NCBI GenBank assembly: GCA_035772785.1
Contig: JAOCPU010000022.1
Coordinates: 62,001 to 126,000, forward strand
Length of the DNA stretch: 64,000 bases
Direction: 5' to 3'
DNA from: Phlebiopsis flavidoalba
Taxonomy: Eukaryota; Basidiomycota; Agaricomycetes; Polyporales; Phanerochaetaceae
In this document: in pieces, positions 34,673 to 47,099 of the stretch
How the letters are laid out: each line of letters begins with the position of its first letter
How positions within the stretch are numbered: position 1 is the stretch's first letter
The notes under the pieces: model-generated
What the model was told of the DNA's origin: nothing
The model's input: the letters and a program-made list of their open reading frames with translations, nothing else
Databases searched by the model: none
Translations under genes and position numbers: made by a program

Positions 34673-37600
34673 ATGGCAGACCCGACAATTTGCCTTCGGA
34701 GGCGAAGGCTCTTCATTCCCAAGCACCATATCATTTCCTCGCCTTCCAGCCCCACCCCCCATAGATCTCGTGCCACAGTCACCGTCGTCGCATGTCTCCG
34801 CCGTGACACGAAGAGGTTACTGACCGAGATAAAAAGTCCCCACAGGGGTGCGCATTACCAAAACAGCGAGCCCACCTCCTCCAAAAACCCCAGGCTGTCC
34901 CCTGCCGACGGCGAAGGGAGGGTGACTTTTGTCCTCCACTATAACTGCAGATGCAGCAAAGCTCACCGCTTTGGTTTCCGATGACAACGAGAGGCGCAAT
35001 CTGGTGGTTTGCATAGATGGCACGGCGAACCAGTTTGGTCTCAAGGTGAGGGGTGCATCTCCCCCAATCTTGTGATTTTTGAGATCTCAGGTGCCATGTC
35101 GGACTACCCAGAACACACACGTTGTCGAGCTGTACAGCCGGCTAGAGAAGAGCGACAAGCAGCTCACGTACTACGATAGCGGCATCGGGACTTTTGTCGG
35201 GAGCCCTAACTTCTTCACCCGCATGAAGCAAAGAATCGAACATGGTTTGGATATGGCGATCGCTATGTACGTTCCATGTATTCATGTATTTTGAATCAAC
35301 GAGCTCATGCTGGCCTTGATAGACACCTGCAGGACATCACGGCTCAGTGCTTACCAATGGCTATTCGGAAAACTACCAACCAGGAGACCGCATATATCTC
35401 TTTGGTGAGCGTCGAACACTGAACGCTATGATGTGCTATCTGCTAATCTCCGTGTCTGTCAGGATTTTCACGGGGCGCTTACCAAGGCGCGCGTATTATT
35501 GCAGGAATGATCGAAACGGTGCGCAACGTTTGAGAATGTCGTACACGCCGTAGCTGATATATATGCCAGGTCGGGCTCTTGCATAAAGGCAACAACAAGC
35601 AGATATTATTGCAAGTGTCGATCATGTGTAGTACTACTTGCGCTGTGAAGCTGACTTCTGGACGCGATGTAGTGCTTACCAGCTTTTCGGGGGCCACACT
35701 CGGGTCCTACAAGAGAAAAAACGAGAGGCCGAGAACGAGTCGGATGGCGGGTCTGGGACGACGAAGAGTGCAGACGACAAGCTCAACGACGATCCTAGTG
35801 AGGGAAGAAGAAGAAACTGGACGAGGAGGCAGAGCATAAACTCAAAGACTCTGCGAACGCTTCAAGGGCGCTCTTTTGTCATCCGGATGTCGCCATTCAC
35901 TACGTCGGCGCATGGGTGAAGCATTGGCGTCCCATTCCAAGTTATCGAAGCAGCCACTTAGCGCTCACAACAGGGACACTGTCTCGTCCGTCGGTGTTAT
36001 GCGCGGTCCGAGTTCTTCCACTAAAAACGACCACAGGGATGCACTTTGTCTGTTGCTTTCGTCACGCGCTCGCTTTGGACGAGCTTCGGGTCAAGTTCCT
36101 CCCCGAGTATGCTCACGGAGGCTGCAGGTCTCAAATGTAGCTGCAGGTATGAGACAGGAGACGCCAAAGGCGATATTAGGAGCTTTGGTTTATAGGGATC
36201 CCACTCGGACATGTGCGCTGCTATGGTCATCCATTCCTGCTGCCTGCATCTTCTGATGATTCCGCTTACAGCAGGCAGGTGGTGGTAATACAAACAAACG
36301 TCGACCTCGGATCTCTTTGGGCCGCCCCTGCGATGGATGCTGTACGAAGCCATCGAGTTCGGACTTCTCGTGAAGAGCCGCTGAAGATCGGACGATGGGA
36401 CTCTGCGCGACATAAAACCCTCGATGAATCTCTTCTGGAAGCTTTTAGTAGTATCTTCCGATCAGACGACTGTCCTATGCGGGGAAACAGCAATGAGGAC
36501 TCGATTACATGGTGTGTTTTGTCAGGTCAACGTAGAGTCAAGGTTCTCACGTAAGGTATACTAGGCCCGCACACCGTTTCGAGGGTCGCCATATTTTACC
36601 AGGGCAACAGATACATGCGTCTGTCCTTGAATTCCTGCGGAAACGATCATACAATCAGCAAAGGCCTCTGGGGGCTCAAGACGGCGATGGGACGAGTGAT
36701 CAAGACGAGGAGTCGGAAGACATCAACTCAAGATATCGTGATATTGGCACCGACATCCGAGACATCGACAACCGAAAATGGCTCCCATGATGACCCCAAC
36801 AACGGCTCTCGTGATTGTGCCCCGGATAGTCTCGTCAAGAGATGCGCTAGAGACGCATTAACGGGCATCCAGTTTATTATTGGATACTTCATCTTCTGTC
36901 TAGTATGGGAATTCTACTGGCCCATACCCCCGCCGTACTATCGACCGCATGCGCATCCACCACAAAATCACACCTGGGAGTCGATTGCCCAACTGGATTC
37001 CTCACATGAAGACTACAAAGCTCTCGTGGTGGAGGACCTCTACGCGTCTTCCGAGAGCTGTCTCGATTCGATGAAGAGAGCGATCGATCGGGGCAATCTC
37101 ACACGACACGAGATAGAGCCGTAGTTTCTTGGCCCTATCATCCACGGGTATGTCTACATAAACAGTCGCGCAAATATGCAGCTCACAGCTCGTATCTGTC
37201 CAGAGGGCAAGTTGAAATCCTTGATGGACGCGCCCAAGGCCGCCGATGTCCTTCTCGATGTGTTGGAGGCGCTGTCGCGCGGTGCTTTGGATGGGAGCAT
37301 CCGGAAGGTGTCCTTCAAGAAGGAGGAGATCGCGCTGGCGGCGGTCAAGACTCTCGCCCGATTCCCAGGCTGTCCAGCAGATACCAAGACGCGTTCGCCG
37401 GCTGCTTTGTGTCGGCAGCTAGGGCTTCTACTGCCAGATGACAAGAATAAGGGTGACACAATCCGTTGGCTTGTGCATACCTTCGGCTCTCGTGAGTGAA
37501 CCTGAACTTGACACGGCCAACGCTGACCATGATCTCACATCGGGACTCCAGACATACTGAAGGGACACAACTTCGCTGTCACTTCTCTTGCGCACTCGCC

Positions 37601-38486
37601 GGACGGCAAACTCATCGTATCAGGATCCTGGGGACAACACCATCCAGCTCTGGGACGCGCAAACGGGACATCCTGTCGGCGAGCCGCTTCGGGGGCACAC
37701 CAAAGGCGTCAAACTCAGTTGCATTCTCGCCTGACGGAACGTGCCTGACCGTCCGCGTCGGACGACGAGACCATCCGGATCTGGGACGTGGCGGCACAGC
37801 AGCCGGCATGCCTGCAGTCTCTCACCCGGACATGAGCATTGGGTGCTCTCGGTCGCGTTCTCTCCAGACAGCAGACACGTAGTGTCTGGATCGGAGGAAG
37901 AGACGGTGCGAATATGGGATGCAGAGACAGGGCGCGCGGTGGGGAGAGCCGCTTCGCGGACATGCGGACTGGGTCTGGTGCGTTGCGATCTCGCCCGACG
38001 GGAAGCTGATTGCTTCGGGATCGAGCGACACCACGGTCCGTATCTGGGACTTTTTTGAGACCCACGAGGAGGTCAAGGTGCTCAAAAGGGCACTCTTGGC
38101 TCGGTCGGGAGCGTTGCCTTCACGACGGACGGCAAGCGTGTCGTCTCGGGGGCTGCGGACAGGACAGTTATGGTATGGGACGTCGACTCTGGCAAGACGG
38201 TCCTCAGTCCACTTTGCGGCCATGAAAGCTTGGTGTATGCGGTCGCAGGTTTCGCCTGATGGCAAGTACATTGCCTTCGGCTGCGATGACGGGACGGTTC
38301 GGCTGTGGGATGCTGGGACTGGAGAGGCGGTTGACGAGCCCGCTGCGCGGGCATACGGGTTCGGTGAAGTCGGTTTCGTTCTCACCGGACGGTCAGCAAC
38401 TCGTATCGGGCTCGGATGATCGAACTTTGATCATTTGGGATGTAGGCACGGCGAGTATCGGTAGTGAAATTGCAAATCCCTCGTAG
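34673..38486 (+). CDS. DUF2235-WD40 fusion protein, copy 2
   Basis: This has the same architecture as copy 1 and is the best preserved. The true start is unclear (an ATG at 34673 is open for 103 codons but in another frame). [18 protein letters not shown] at about 34984-35040 is followed by a donor. [11 protein letters not shown] and YYDSGIGT (35110-35190) follow. An intron at about 35404-35461 precedes the elbow GFSRGAYQ, then [14 protein letters not shown] (about 36195) is followed by an intron ending near 36274, then GGGNTN and text matching LRWM-YEA. SVLEFL near 36610-36630 ends the domain. The linker has a membrane-like helix ([16 protein letters not shown], 36870-36920) and then a helical piece (37176-37490). 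An intron (GTGAGT near 37493) precedes seven WD40 repeats, with a stop at 38484-38486 after GSEIANPS. Confidence 0.87.
36213..36274 (+). other. Intron inside the HSD-GGG motif, copy 2
   Basis: Donor GTGCGC follows GSHSDM; the acceptor is near 36274 (the exact AG among three is uncertain), before GGGNTN. Same position as in copies 1 and 3. Confidence 0.65.
37555..38450 (+). repeat. WD40 repeat array, copy 2
   Basis: Seven WD40 units can be read, beginning [19 protein letters not shown] and ending RTLIIWDVG. Most units need one single-base correction. The unit order and wording match copy 1 blade for blade. Confidence 0.88.
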
Positions 38487-41400
38487 CTCTTTCGGACTTA
38501 TCTCTCTCCTTCATTGTTCATCACTCAGTAGCTGACAGTAGCACTCTCACGCATCCACCATGTATGTCATGGAGAGACAAAGTCACATTTGTGCTTATTC
38601 TACACTACACTGGGTAACTGAAATGATAGAATTTCCTCAATTGTGACGTTTCTCTTTCCCGGGTGGATCTGCACGGCGGCGGGAGGGTGCTGTCGGCTGT
38701 AACATGTCATGTCGGAGAGCCCAGATGTAAGGAGAGTTGAAAGGACCCCTAGCAGCGCTGGGTTAGTGATGAAATCTGGTATAATGTTGCGCATACATGA
38801 ATGCCGGAAGGACCACAGCGTGCTCCCAAGGTGGAGCGGGGAACCACGGACCAATCGGACGGGGCCGCAGCCGCGCTCCGATGCCACAGCTCGTGACACT
38901 CAGTTGGAAAATAGAGAGTAATTCTAGACTCGTGGGACGATGCATTGACCAATATTGGGCTCTATGTAGTGTTAGAAAATCCAGAGCGTGCGTCAAGCTC
39001 GCCCGACGCCGCGACGCGCCGACGCCGATCGCCACGCGAGCGCCGATCCCGCCTCCCCCGATCCCGATCCCGCCCTCGTACTGTACAGTTTCACATTTAC
39101 TTCCGTAACTTTAATTCGTTTGTACCTATATGCCCCGAAATCCACACGAGCACGCTACCGCGTTGCCTCTCGTCGAAGACCCCCCCCCCCCCTGTCCGCG
39201 TGCCGCTCGAACTCGCGCCCACGGCGCTCAACCCGTTTTTCTTTAACATGTAGCCCTGTCCATGGTCACGCTCAGGGTTTCTTTCAGCTCCAACACCGGG
39301 CTACGCTATGGCTGTCGTCACTGGCCCGACATGAAGGAGATTAGGAAGCACGCACACAGATCCAGTGCACACGCCATGACAGAAAAAGCGCTCTATAGGA
39401 CATTTGGCTTCAGAGGACGGTCTGAGAAGATGGTCGGTTAACCAGAGACAACCGACGAGCGCGAGGCCGGCCTGCTTCCGCTCCGCGCGCTCCGGCGATC
39501 CGCTGCGGTGTCTCACGCGCAGACGTGAACGACTCTCTTGTGCTTTCACTACCACCACCTCTCTCCCTTCAATTTCATAGAGTCGCTCTCACCTCTACAG
39601 GAGCTGTCTTTTATGTCCGCGAGTGAATTTTTTGTTACCCGTGCCATTTCGCTCGAGTCATCCACCGCAAACTAAGATACGACGCTATCGGAGTCCTACT
39701 CGTACGAGGGACATGGTGTGCGGGGTATATGGCCGCGAAATGTCACCGAAAAGGCGGCGTTGGTGAGCTACAAGCTGTCGATACGTGCCATGCGATTTTG
39801 ACACGTAAAATCACATTGACCCTCAGCGCGTACGACGGAGGATCAAGATACCGCCGACTAGGCAGAGCATGCTCAAACTTCAAGCTTCTAGCATGATATT
39901 ACGCCCACCTCATTTGGAAGATGCCCACATATAAGCTGAGCAGCGCAAATGCCCAGCCCCACCGGTATGCCCCACTGACTCCTGCAAGAGACATCGTCTG
40001 AGGTCCACGAGGCACGCGCAAAATCAATGCTTTGTACTGTCGTCTGTGAACGCAATATCTGCTTGTTGAATGCAGCTCGGAGTTTTGATCGCGTACATTC
40101 CAAAATCCTTCATACGCGTTACGCTTTCGTACTCAGCGTCCTCTGTAGTGCACACGCCGACTTCCCGCCAGTATACAAACAAATCCAAGTGTTGACCGGG
40201 CTCACATGCCTAGCGAGAACTCGAATAAACGCGAACTCGAGTCCTGAACATCATCCTTGCTTGGTGGAGCGTTCGGCGGCCTGAACGCGCCAAGTGAGTA
40301 GATCGGAGCAATGCGATCCTTTCTGTCGAAAATCACAGCGAAATTGATCGACGCGCGAGAGGCTGGCGAGTGGGAATCTACACTAAAAGACACAGCTCGA
40401 TGCCGACTCCGCCACGGAGCCCGTCACCATTAGGATTAAGTGGAATATTGTAGTGAGAGGCGCGTTTCTCGCATTTCGTCTCGGCCGTTGTGCATCACAC
40501 GCGATCGTTGACAATCCGAAATATATTTGTGAAAGTTCGTACTATTAATGGATGAAAAAAAAATATAAAAGCTCTAGCACTACTCGAAAAGACGATATTT
40601 CGTGTATGGTATGACGCGTACTTATTCGGAGCAAGAGTGACGCAGGCGTACGTTAAAATTCCCTGTTTAAATGGAACTCCCGGCCGTGCATCTAGCAGAG
40701 GTCGAGGACCCCAGCCTGCAATGGGACGAGTAGACACGGAGTAGACCAGCTTGTCGTGCAGCTAGTCCAGTGGTGTATTTTCCGCCGTTAGCAAGAACCG
40801 TCGGTTGCGCGTTTGGAAATTCGAAAGTCTTGGGTCGTGGGCTAGCCTTTCGGTCCGCGGTTGAAAAAAATTGCCGGAGAGGAAGTGCCGAGTTGTCGGT
40901 GCACCGGTTGCGCGATCGCACACGCTGCAGTGACAGTACTACGGCAGGTCGGGTCTTCTGTATGGGGAGCGAAGGGTATACGCAGTCCGATGAGCTTGAT
41001 GGTGTCCACAATCGGATGTGGCAACCGCAAGAACCGTAGGGCGGATGATCTGGAGACTTGTGAGGGTAACTTCCCTCGTTCAGAGGTGCGGCGTACTTAC
41101 GAGTTGAGTACGGTTCGCGGGGGCTCATATCGCAGCCCCAAGCCCTGTGTATTCATCGACGCGATAGGTACACAGACTGTGGTCAGCGAACTTTAGTCTG
41201 TAAGCTAGGTGACGAGCAACGCACCAGCGACGAATTCGATCCCCTCGAGCCTCAAGCACATATCCATTCCGCGCACTCTTGTCACTGTGATGGTCTTGCA
41301 TTGTTCTACAGCCGACGAGAAGGAGGACCTGGCGAGGTTGGGGGGGCGCATAGAGTCAGAAGGAGCTTGGACTGGCAGTGGGGCATCCGGGATCGAGGGA

Positions 41401-41990
41401 GAGCGTTGCTGGCATGTAGACTCACGGGACGTCGACATGAAGCGTCCATATAATGGAGCGAATACGGATCCGGGGGAGGAGGTACAAACCTAGGGCCTCT
41501 CTCGGAGTTGGTGGACACGGTCGAGCCGGCGAGTACGTCGCACATCGAGCGAACACAAGCCCCGGGCTTCGGAAGAGACAGCGTACAGCGAATCAGGGGA
41601 GGCCTTGAGAAGGCCAACGGAGCCGTGGGTCCAGCATTTTGGCAGAGCGGAGAGCAAAGCAGATCTTGTGGCACAGAGTCAAGCCGCTGGACGACGCGCT
41701 TTGATTTCTTTTTGATTTTCGCCCCAAATATGGTCGATCAAAGCTTCCCGATAAATCTTTGATCGCAACCTAAAAAGTTATCGCTGCTGCTTCAGGAGAT
41801 TTCTTCCCACACTCTGCTCTCAATTCCACCACTCACCAGCCGTCGCGTCGGACGTCACTCATTTCCACCCCAAACTTTTGATATACACATTTTTGCCTCC
41901 GCTCCGCCGCCCCCGTGTCAAGCCGTCACCACGCGCTCCATGGCGATTCGATCCCGAGGGCAGTCGTCCCGACGCCTTTCCACTCGCGGA
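38460..41990 (+). repeat. Duplicated 3' flank, copy 2
   Basis: Matches 27780-31150 in the same order. It carries an extra GC-rich insertion at about 38975-39245 that copy 1 lacks, which ends in the same CCCTGTCCATGG block. It contains a 12-base C run near 39180. Confidence 0.75.
40680..41680 (-). pseudogene. Hydrophobic ORF pieces in the duplicated flank, copy 2
   Basis: Counterpart of 29720-30830. Frames at 41306-41674 and 40842-41030 keep parts shared with copy 1 (for example PPLIRC and RISKRA), with different breaks. No intact protein is readable in either copy. Confidence 0.3.
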
Positions 41991-42074
41991 GGTCCGCGCA
42001 AGGATTCACGCACCCTTGCAAGTCTGAGGTCAAGGGCGCCAGGTCTCCCAGCCCCGATATCGATGCGCGAAGGA

Positions 42075-43430
42075 TCCCGTGCCTCATGCCCAGTGAGAAG
42101 TCGATGTAGCCGGATGTATCCGAGTGTATCGTATATAACGCGGATGGATGCCGATATGTTTCTGTCGCGTCAGAGCATTTGGGATATGTCAACGGAAGAA
42201 GAACGCCTGCGAGAAAACAGCCTCATGTAGCGGGATGTAGCGGGACACATCACCCAGCATAACATGATGTAACAATGTATATCGTGCTAAAGCAAGATGA
42301 GATAGCAGTACATAACTTCATATATTGGGAGATAACACGCCTATGTACATATACACAACAATACAATACACATGCATAACGGGATATGTCACCGTCAAGG
42401 AGCCCCTGGCGCGCGACGTCCAGACCGCAAAAACCAGCTTCGCGTGGCAGGCCGTCACTTGGATGCAGCGGTGCCCATTGTGACATGCTCTGTCTGCCAA
42501 ATAAGCAGGTAAGTTAGCAACTAGACCTGCTACTCAGTCATTGCCACAGCTTACCTCGCGTTGGACTTTTTCATCTTTTGTCTGCTGTTTGTAGTCCTAC
42601 AGCAATCTTGTGAATCAAGTAGAATGATAGTGTCAACTATAGGATAACCACCTTGTTCTTCCCCTTCGACATGCGGAGCGGCGACTCTATTACAGAGCGA
42701 AGTCTTGTTTGAGGTTGTTTGAGTTTTCGGCACACCACTTAGGCTACACATACGGTGCTATCAGTGTACTAAAGTATAAGTCGCCAATGTCATAAGAAGC
42801 AAAGACTCGCGTACCGTCCAGTGTTGAAGTTCTTCTCGTCAAGGACCAGGACCTTGAGATTTTCCGTCGTCCCGATCCTGACTTGTAATACATATTTCTT
42901 GATTGCTTGCGATGTGGGAACGGTAGTGGCAGCGTTGTGGATACGAGATGTTGCATCTTCCGCAATCGAAGCTATCTTTGGCGGGGTGGTAGAATCAGGT
43001 GTCACCACGGGAGCGATTTGGAAGGTAGCAGTAAGCGTAGCAGCTACATATATACGAAGGTCGGATGGTGGGTGTCTTAAGGAGACCTGCAGAAGCGCGC
43101 GCGCAGCAGCCACCAATCCATAAGATGCACCACAATGATAGCTGATATACGAGGACACGACAGAGGCGTCAAAGACTTCGAAGGGCGAGTTGGACCTCGG
43201 GCGATATGCGGCGGCCGTTCGTCCTGCTCGAGAAAGCGAGTCACTCGTTCACGCGCATTTAAAATTTTTCAACGCTTATGCCAGGATACATTGCGTTATG
43301 CGGCGACACATCCCGGATACACTCCGCTACATATGTTATCTACGGATGTACTCAGATACAACGTGTTACATGGACTTCTCACTGGGCCTCATGAGTCACA
43401 GCCGCAGCACTATGCCAGGACTACATCGCT
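42075..43430. mobile_element. Possible MITE-like element with inverted repeats
   Basis: The block at about 42081-42150 (CCCAGTGAGAAGTC, ATGTA, GTATC) recurs in reverse complement at about 43320-43410 with roughly three quarters identity by eye. It flanks about 1.2 kb of AT-richer sequence full of ACATCC/GATACA-like words. A minus frame inside (42790-43158, IKKYVLQVRIGTTENLKVLV) looks protein-like but has no transposase motif. The element is absent between the matching flanks in copy 1. Ends and target duplication were not resolved. Confidence 0.35.
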
Positions 43431-43439
43431 CGCGTCCCG

Positions 43440-44410
43440 AAGGTCCGACGCATTGAAGCTCGTCCCTTCCGCGAAAGCCCCCTCCATTACCGGTTTACCC
43501 ATGACGGACGCGGCGCGGCTCCATGGATGACCGCGTTCGAGGGCGGGCGGGCGCGCTCGCTACCCGCATCGATGAGCCCGCGAACCAAACTTCGCAGTCG
43601 CCGCTTCCTTGGACGCGTCGCAAGAGACCCACAGCGTGTATGCCCTCGAGCATCCGCTGGGGTTGGGGTACAGTGGAAGGTGTGGATCGTTGGATAGGAC
43701 GGGATGATGTATATAAGGTGAGTATGAAAATAAGTGGAATGTGTCGAGCGACTTTTCATCAGCGAAAGGTGCTACCCCTCACAGAAAGCGAGAGCGGCAC
43801 CCAGAAGCCCGACAACATGGCATATAGGGCGTTGAATCGTGGTACGTTGCACTCCATAGTTTTTTTAGAGTCTACATATGTTAATCCTTGGCCTTTTTGT
43901 TGTAGCAGACACGGCCAAATCCAAGTAACAGACGCCAAGACTGCGCCACAAAGGGCAACCAGCGACCACGCGGTTTTTTCTCGCGCGCCCATCTGCATAT
44001 GGTTCTGCAGGAAATAGCGTAGGTGTCATAACGTCTTAATATACTCAGGTGCGTCTTGGCCCCCGTTTGGCTCCTCGTGTCGCTCAAAGTGACGTGTGTT
44101 TCAGTGTCATGTTCCGAAGCATACTTCGTGCTCGCCACAGTGGTCAACAAGCTCCCACTCTGTACGTAGGCCGCCTACAGCAACACGTCCCCCGGGTATC
44201 TGCGCACCGTACGCGCAGTGCAGCGAAATCGCTATCGCTCAAGACACCCTCAGATACGCTTGTCTAGAGGAGGACTATGTAAGAACTTCGAGGATTTGAA
44301 TGCCAGAAAGCCCCGCCCACGAGGTATGTTCTCGATTACTGAGCTTTACATATGCGGTGTATGAAACGACACACAGATCGGTGGAGGTCATCCCGATTCG
44401 AACTAGGCTC
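43440..44410 (+). CDS. Repeated spliced gene family, member at 43.4 kb
   Basis: Paralog of the block at 53840-54890 and not a family I recognise. Exon text near 43600-43700 ends at a GTGAGTATG donor (about 43718). After a CAG acceptor near 43761 comes VLPLTESESG with NMAYRALN. A further intron leads to GQIQVTDAKTAPQR (43915-43957) and the 3' part with ETTHRSVEVIP-like text near 44365-44395. Both members share the donor, the acceptor place and the amino-acid sense of the 3' end, which argues for coding. Confidence 0.4.
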
Positions 44411-44499
44411 TCATGGTTGAGCCCCTCGTCATATCTCTGACAACGAACCAACACTGAATCGGGGACGTACCTAGACCTTTTTGCCGGGTAAGGCTATCC

Positions 44500-44925
44500 T
44501 TGCATGATAGATTAGGCCGTGCAGGCGAAGCCATTGTAGTTTGGTGCGTGTGGCTATTCAACATTGAACTCGAGCGAGCTTACGTGCTCATCAATGTAGG
44601 GTTTTCGCTTTTTTTTGCGGCTTACGATGTAGCTCTATCAGTGTACACATCCGCAGTAATTGGGTCGCGAGGACGACTAGTGTTCGATAGTGTGACGCTT
44701 TTTATGTCACCAAAGGCGGTCGTCCCTGGGTGTTTGAAAATCGCGCGTTTTTCACTTGAATCCCGTCGCGTCAAAATTCTGTCTAGGGTGGATGGCGAAA
44801 GATGCCGAGGCTCCGATCAAAAAGATCGTGAGAAGTTCGGGAAGTGGCATTTCTCTCTATGGTTGTGCCAGGGCGTGAGTTACGCTGTGGGTCTTATCAA
44901 CAGTCCTATCGACCGCATGTACTGA
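44500..44925 (+). CDS. Hypothetical 141-codon ORF with hydrophobic N-terminal half
   Basis: The frame is uninterrupted from 44500 to 44925. Two hydrophobic stretches (AIVVWCVWLFNIEL, and VLINVGFSLFFAAYDVALSV) could span a membrane; the C-terminal half is basic. No family recognised. It overlaps the start of another open frame (44844-45536), so its status is uncertain. Confidence 0.3.
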   Translation: MHDRLGRAGEAIVVWCVWLFNIELERAYVLINVGFSLFFAAYDVALSVYTSAVIGSRGRLVFDSVTLFMSPKAVVPGCLKIARFSLESRRVKILSRVDGERCRGSDQKDREKFGKWHFSLWLCQGVSYAVGLINSPIDRMY

Positions 44926-44929
44926 CAAG

Positions 44930-46610
44930 TGTTTCTAGGGTAACTGCTTCTCTACAAAAGCATGCTCCAGTGCATCGCGCCCAGGCAGGGGCGGAGATCC
45001 AAATCAACCATGCTGCCCCACGCTCCGTCTGCTTCTTGCATAGCTCCATCACTTCGTCACCAACCTACCCGCCCCTTCTGCGTCTTGCTTCTGCGATCTA
45101 CCGTCACCTCGAGCAGGCGGCCGCCTTTACCTTACTGTCACGGAAACCGCGTCGGACTGCCACCTCTGAACACAAAGACCGACATCGCTTGGCGGAGGAC
45201 CTCACTCCAGCGTCGCCCTTCCTCACTTCTGCACGGATCTCTTTTGTACTGATGACAGTCATTGTCTTCTCATTCACTCCGTGGGGGGGACGAAACTTTG
45301 TTCCTCCTACGTCAATGAACCTCGACGGAAAATTCGACATAGGGTTTAAAACTTACTTCAGCCAATCTGAAGCCATCAATGCAAAAACACTTGCAAGGGC
45401 TTCGATTTGCAGGCTACGAGGCCTCATTCGGAAAGCAAGCCAGACTCAGAGCCCGCGCTTCCAGCGCGCGAGGACATGCGCTCTTCGCACTGTGAAATCC
45501 TGCTCCTCTACAAATTTTGCTCTCTTTTTTTTTTAGATACCAGTCAACCTAGCCGGTAGCAAAAACGCGTTTCCATAACAATTGCGTGCGACAAATATGA
45601 GAGTTTGTTCTTGGTCGCAGAGGACGGCATTCGCTGCCAGCTGGACAGGACGCAAGAGCCACTTGGCCGAACGCAAAGGGATCGAATAATCACCATATGT
45701 CCTTCCCATAGTGCGCATTTCAGCGCATAGTACTGTTTTTTCACTACCGCAATGGCCCACGCGCGCGATGGAAGCTTGGCCATCGAGAGCTCGAATATCT
45801 CGCTCCGGCGCTCCGATGTAAACAGGTCGCTTGCAGTATACTCGCGCAAGTCGCGCCTGAGCCTTCGCGCGACGATTTTCCCGTTGTCTTTCCTGCCCCC
45901 CTCCTCGCGACCAAGAACGGCGGGTACGCGCTTCTTATACAAACATCATGCCTTACCAGTCAAGGAAGGAGCTGCCTACTTGGCACCTGGAAGGGCCTCC
46001 GAGAGGGACCCTCTGCCTCTTCGTGATGATCCGCGGCACATGGACCTTTTTGACGGTCCTACGGTGGATGTTTTGGAAACTAATAGCATGCATTTTTGCG
46101 ACACAAGTATTCCAGGTTTCTGTACGCTTTTACTGTCGCAGATTGAGTCTAAAAGTTGTGCAGGGGCTTACCCTTGACCCATCGTTCGCTACGGAGATGG
46201 GGATACGTATGTCCGCCTTCATACACCATTCCCACTGCGTCCACGAGGGGATATGAACTGTGAATAGACTTTTCCAAATATCTTGTCTAAGACCCTGTAC
46301 ATGTACATGCCACGGTATACAGAATACGCGAGAGTGCCATTGGCCACCCTTTCGAAAGTGCGTACATATGAGTCCCCTGAGGGTTTTTTTTGCGTGAAGG
46401 TGCACTATATTTACCAATTGCTCCTGTTTCTATTGCGTTACCCGCCGTTTCTTCAATGGAGTACTCTCCCCCTTTTCAAACTGTGTTGAGCATACTACAA
46501 AATAACGAACAGAGCAATAGTGATGAGAGGAGTTTAAGGGTGTAGAGGGGGGGCTAGAGCCCCACAAATGGCGCCCCGCACTTGGCGTTTGGTATGCTCT
46601 CGTGACATGT
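44930..46610. other. No recognisable gene
   Basis: Long frames occur (230 codons plus at 44844-45536; 132 codons minus at 45544-45942; 141 codons plus at 45752-46177), but they overlap on opposite strands and show no motif. I cannot tell coding from chance here. Confidence 0.35.
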
Positions 46611-46616
46611 TTTTAC

Positions 46617-46853
46617 TCAGACGGCAGAACAAGAAGGAGGAGGAAACTCTGTGTCTTCAAGAATCATCACGCGAGGACCGAGAACCGGTTCGGATAAATA
46701 TATAGGATGCAGGAGGACAGGACGCTGCGGGAGGGAGAGCCTTTGGGTCCTCAACAAATTCTGGGTCTCCTCCAATTGGGCGATCAACTCGAGAAGGGGT
46801 CGCGGAACACGGGACGCTGATTGTTGGTGCTGAGTCGGGGTGGAACCAAACAA
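46617..46853 (-). CDS. Possible exon, leucine/proline-rich
   Basis: 78 codons reading PLLELIAQLEETQNLL and then a proline-rich tail to a stop at 46617. It looks like a short helical segment followed by a disordered tail. It could be the last exon of the minus-strand gene to its right, but 250 bases of AT-rich sequence intervene. Confidence 0.25.
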   Translation of the reverse strand: MFGSTPTQHQQSASRVPRPLLELIAQLEETQNLLRTQRLSLPQRPVLLHPIYLSEPVLGPRVMILEDTEFPPPSCSAV

Positions 46854-47099
46854 GGAGCATGTCCCGTGTCCTATCTTAGGGCTTCGGAAGAATTCATAAG
46901 GAGCCCTGTTCTGAGGTCCAAATTCGTCTGCGAGTCGTCTGCGGGTCGATCTGAGGCTTTTGTGACTCTCTAAAGGTTGTTATCCATTGTCTCCTAAACC
47001 TAAACGTCTTGCGACCTAGGCATGTTCCTGGTAGAGTTAAGTGTGCCCTTTTTAAAATCTATCTTAATTTTTTGAGAAAATGCAGAACCACGTGGGAAA

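Noticed and set aside
37715..38385. Minus-strand frames of 116 and 187 codons over the WD40 region
   Set aside because: They are antisense shadows of the WD40 repeats, with the same pattern at 26920-27372 and 62123-62557.
42000..43400. CRISPR-like or satellite array suggested by repeated ACATCC words
   Set aside because: Spacing and sequence of the words are irregular; there is no repeat-spacer structure.
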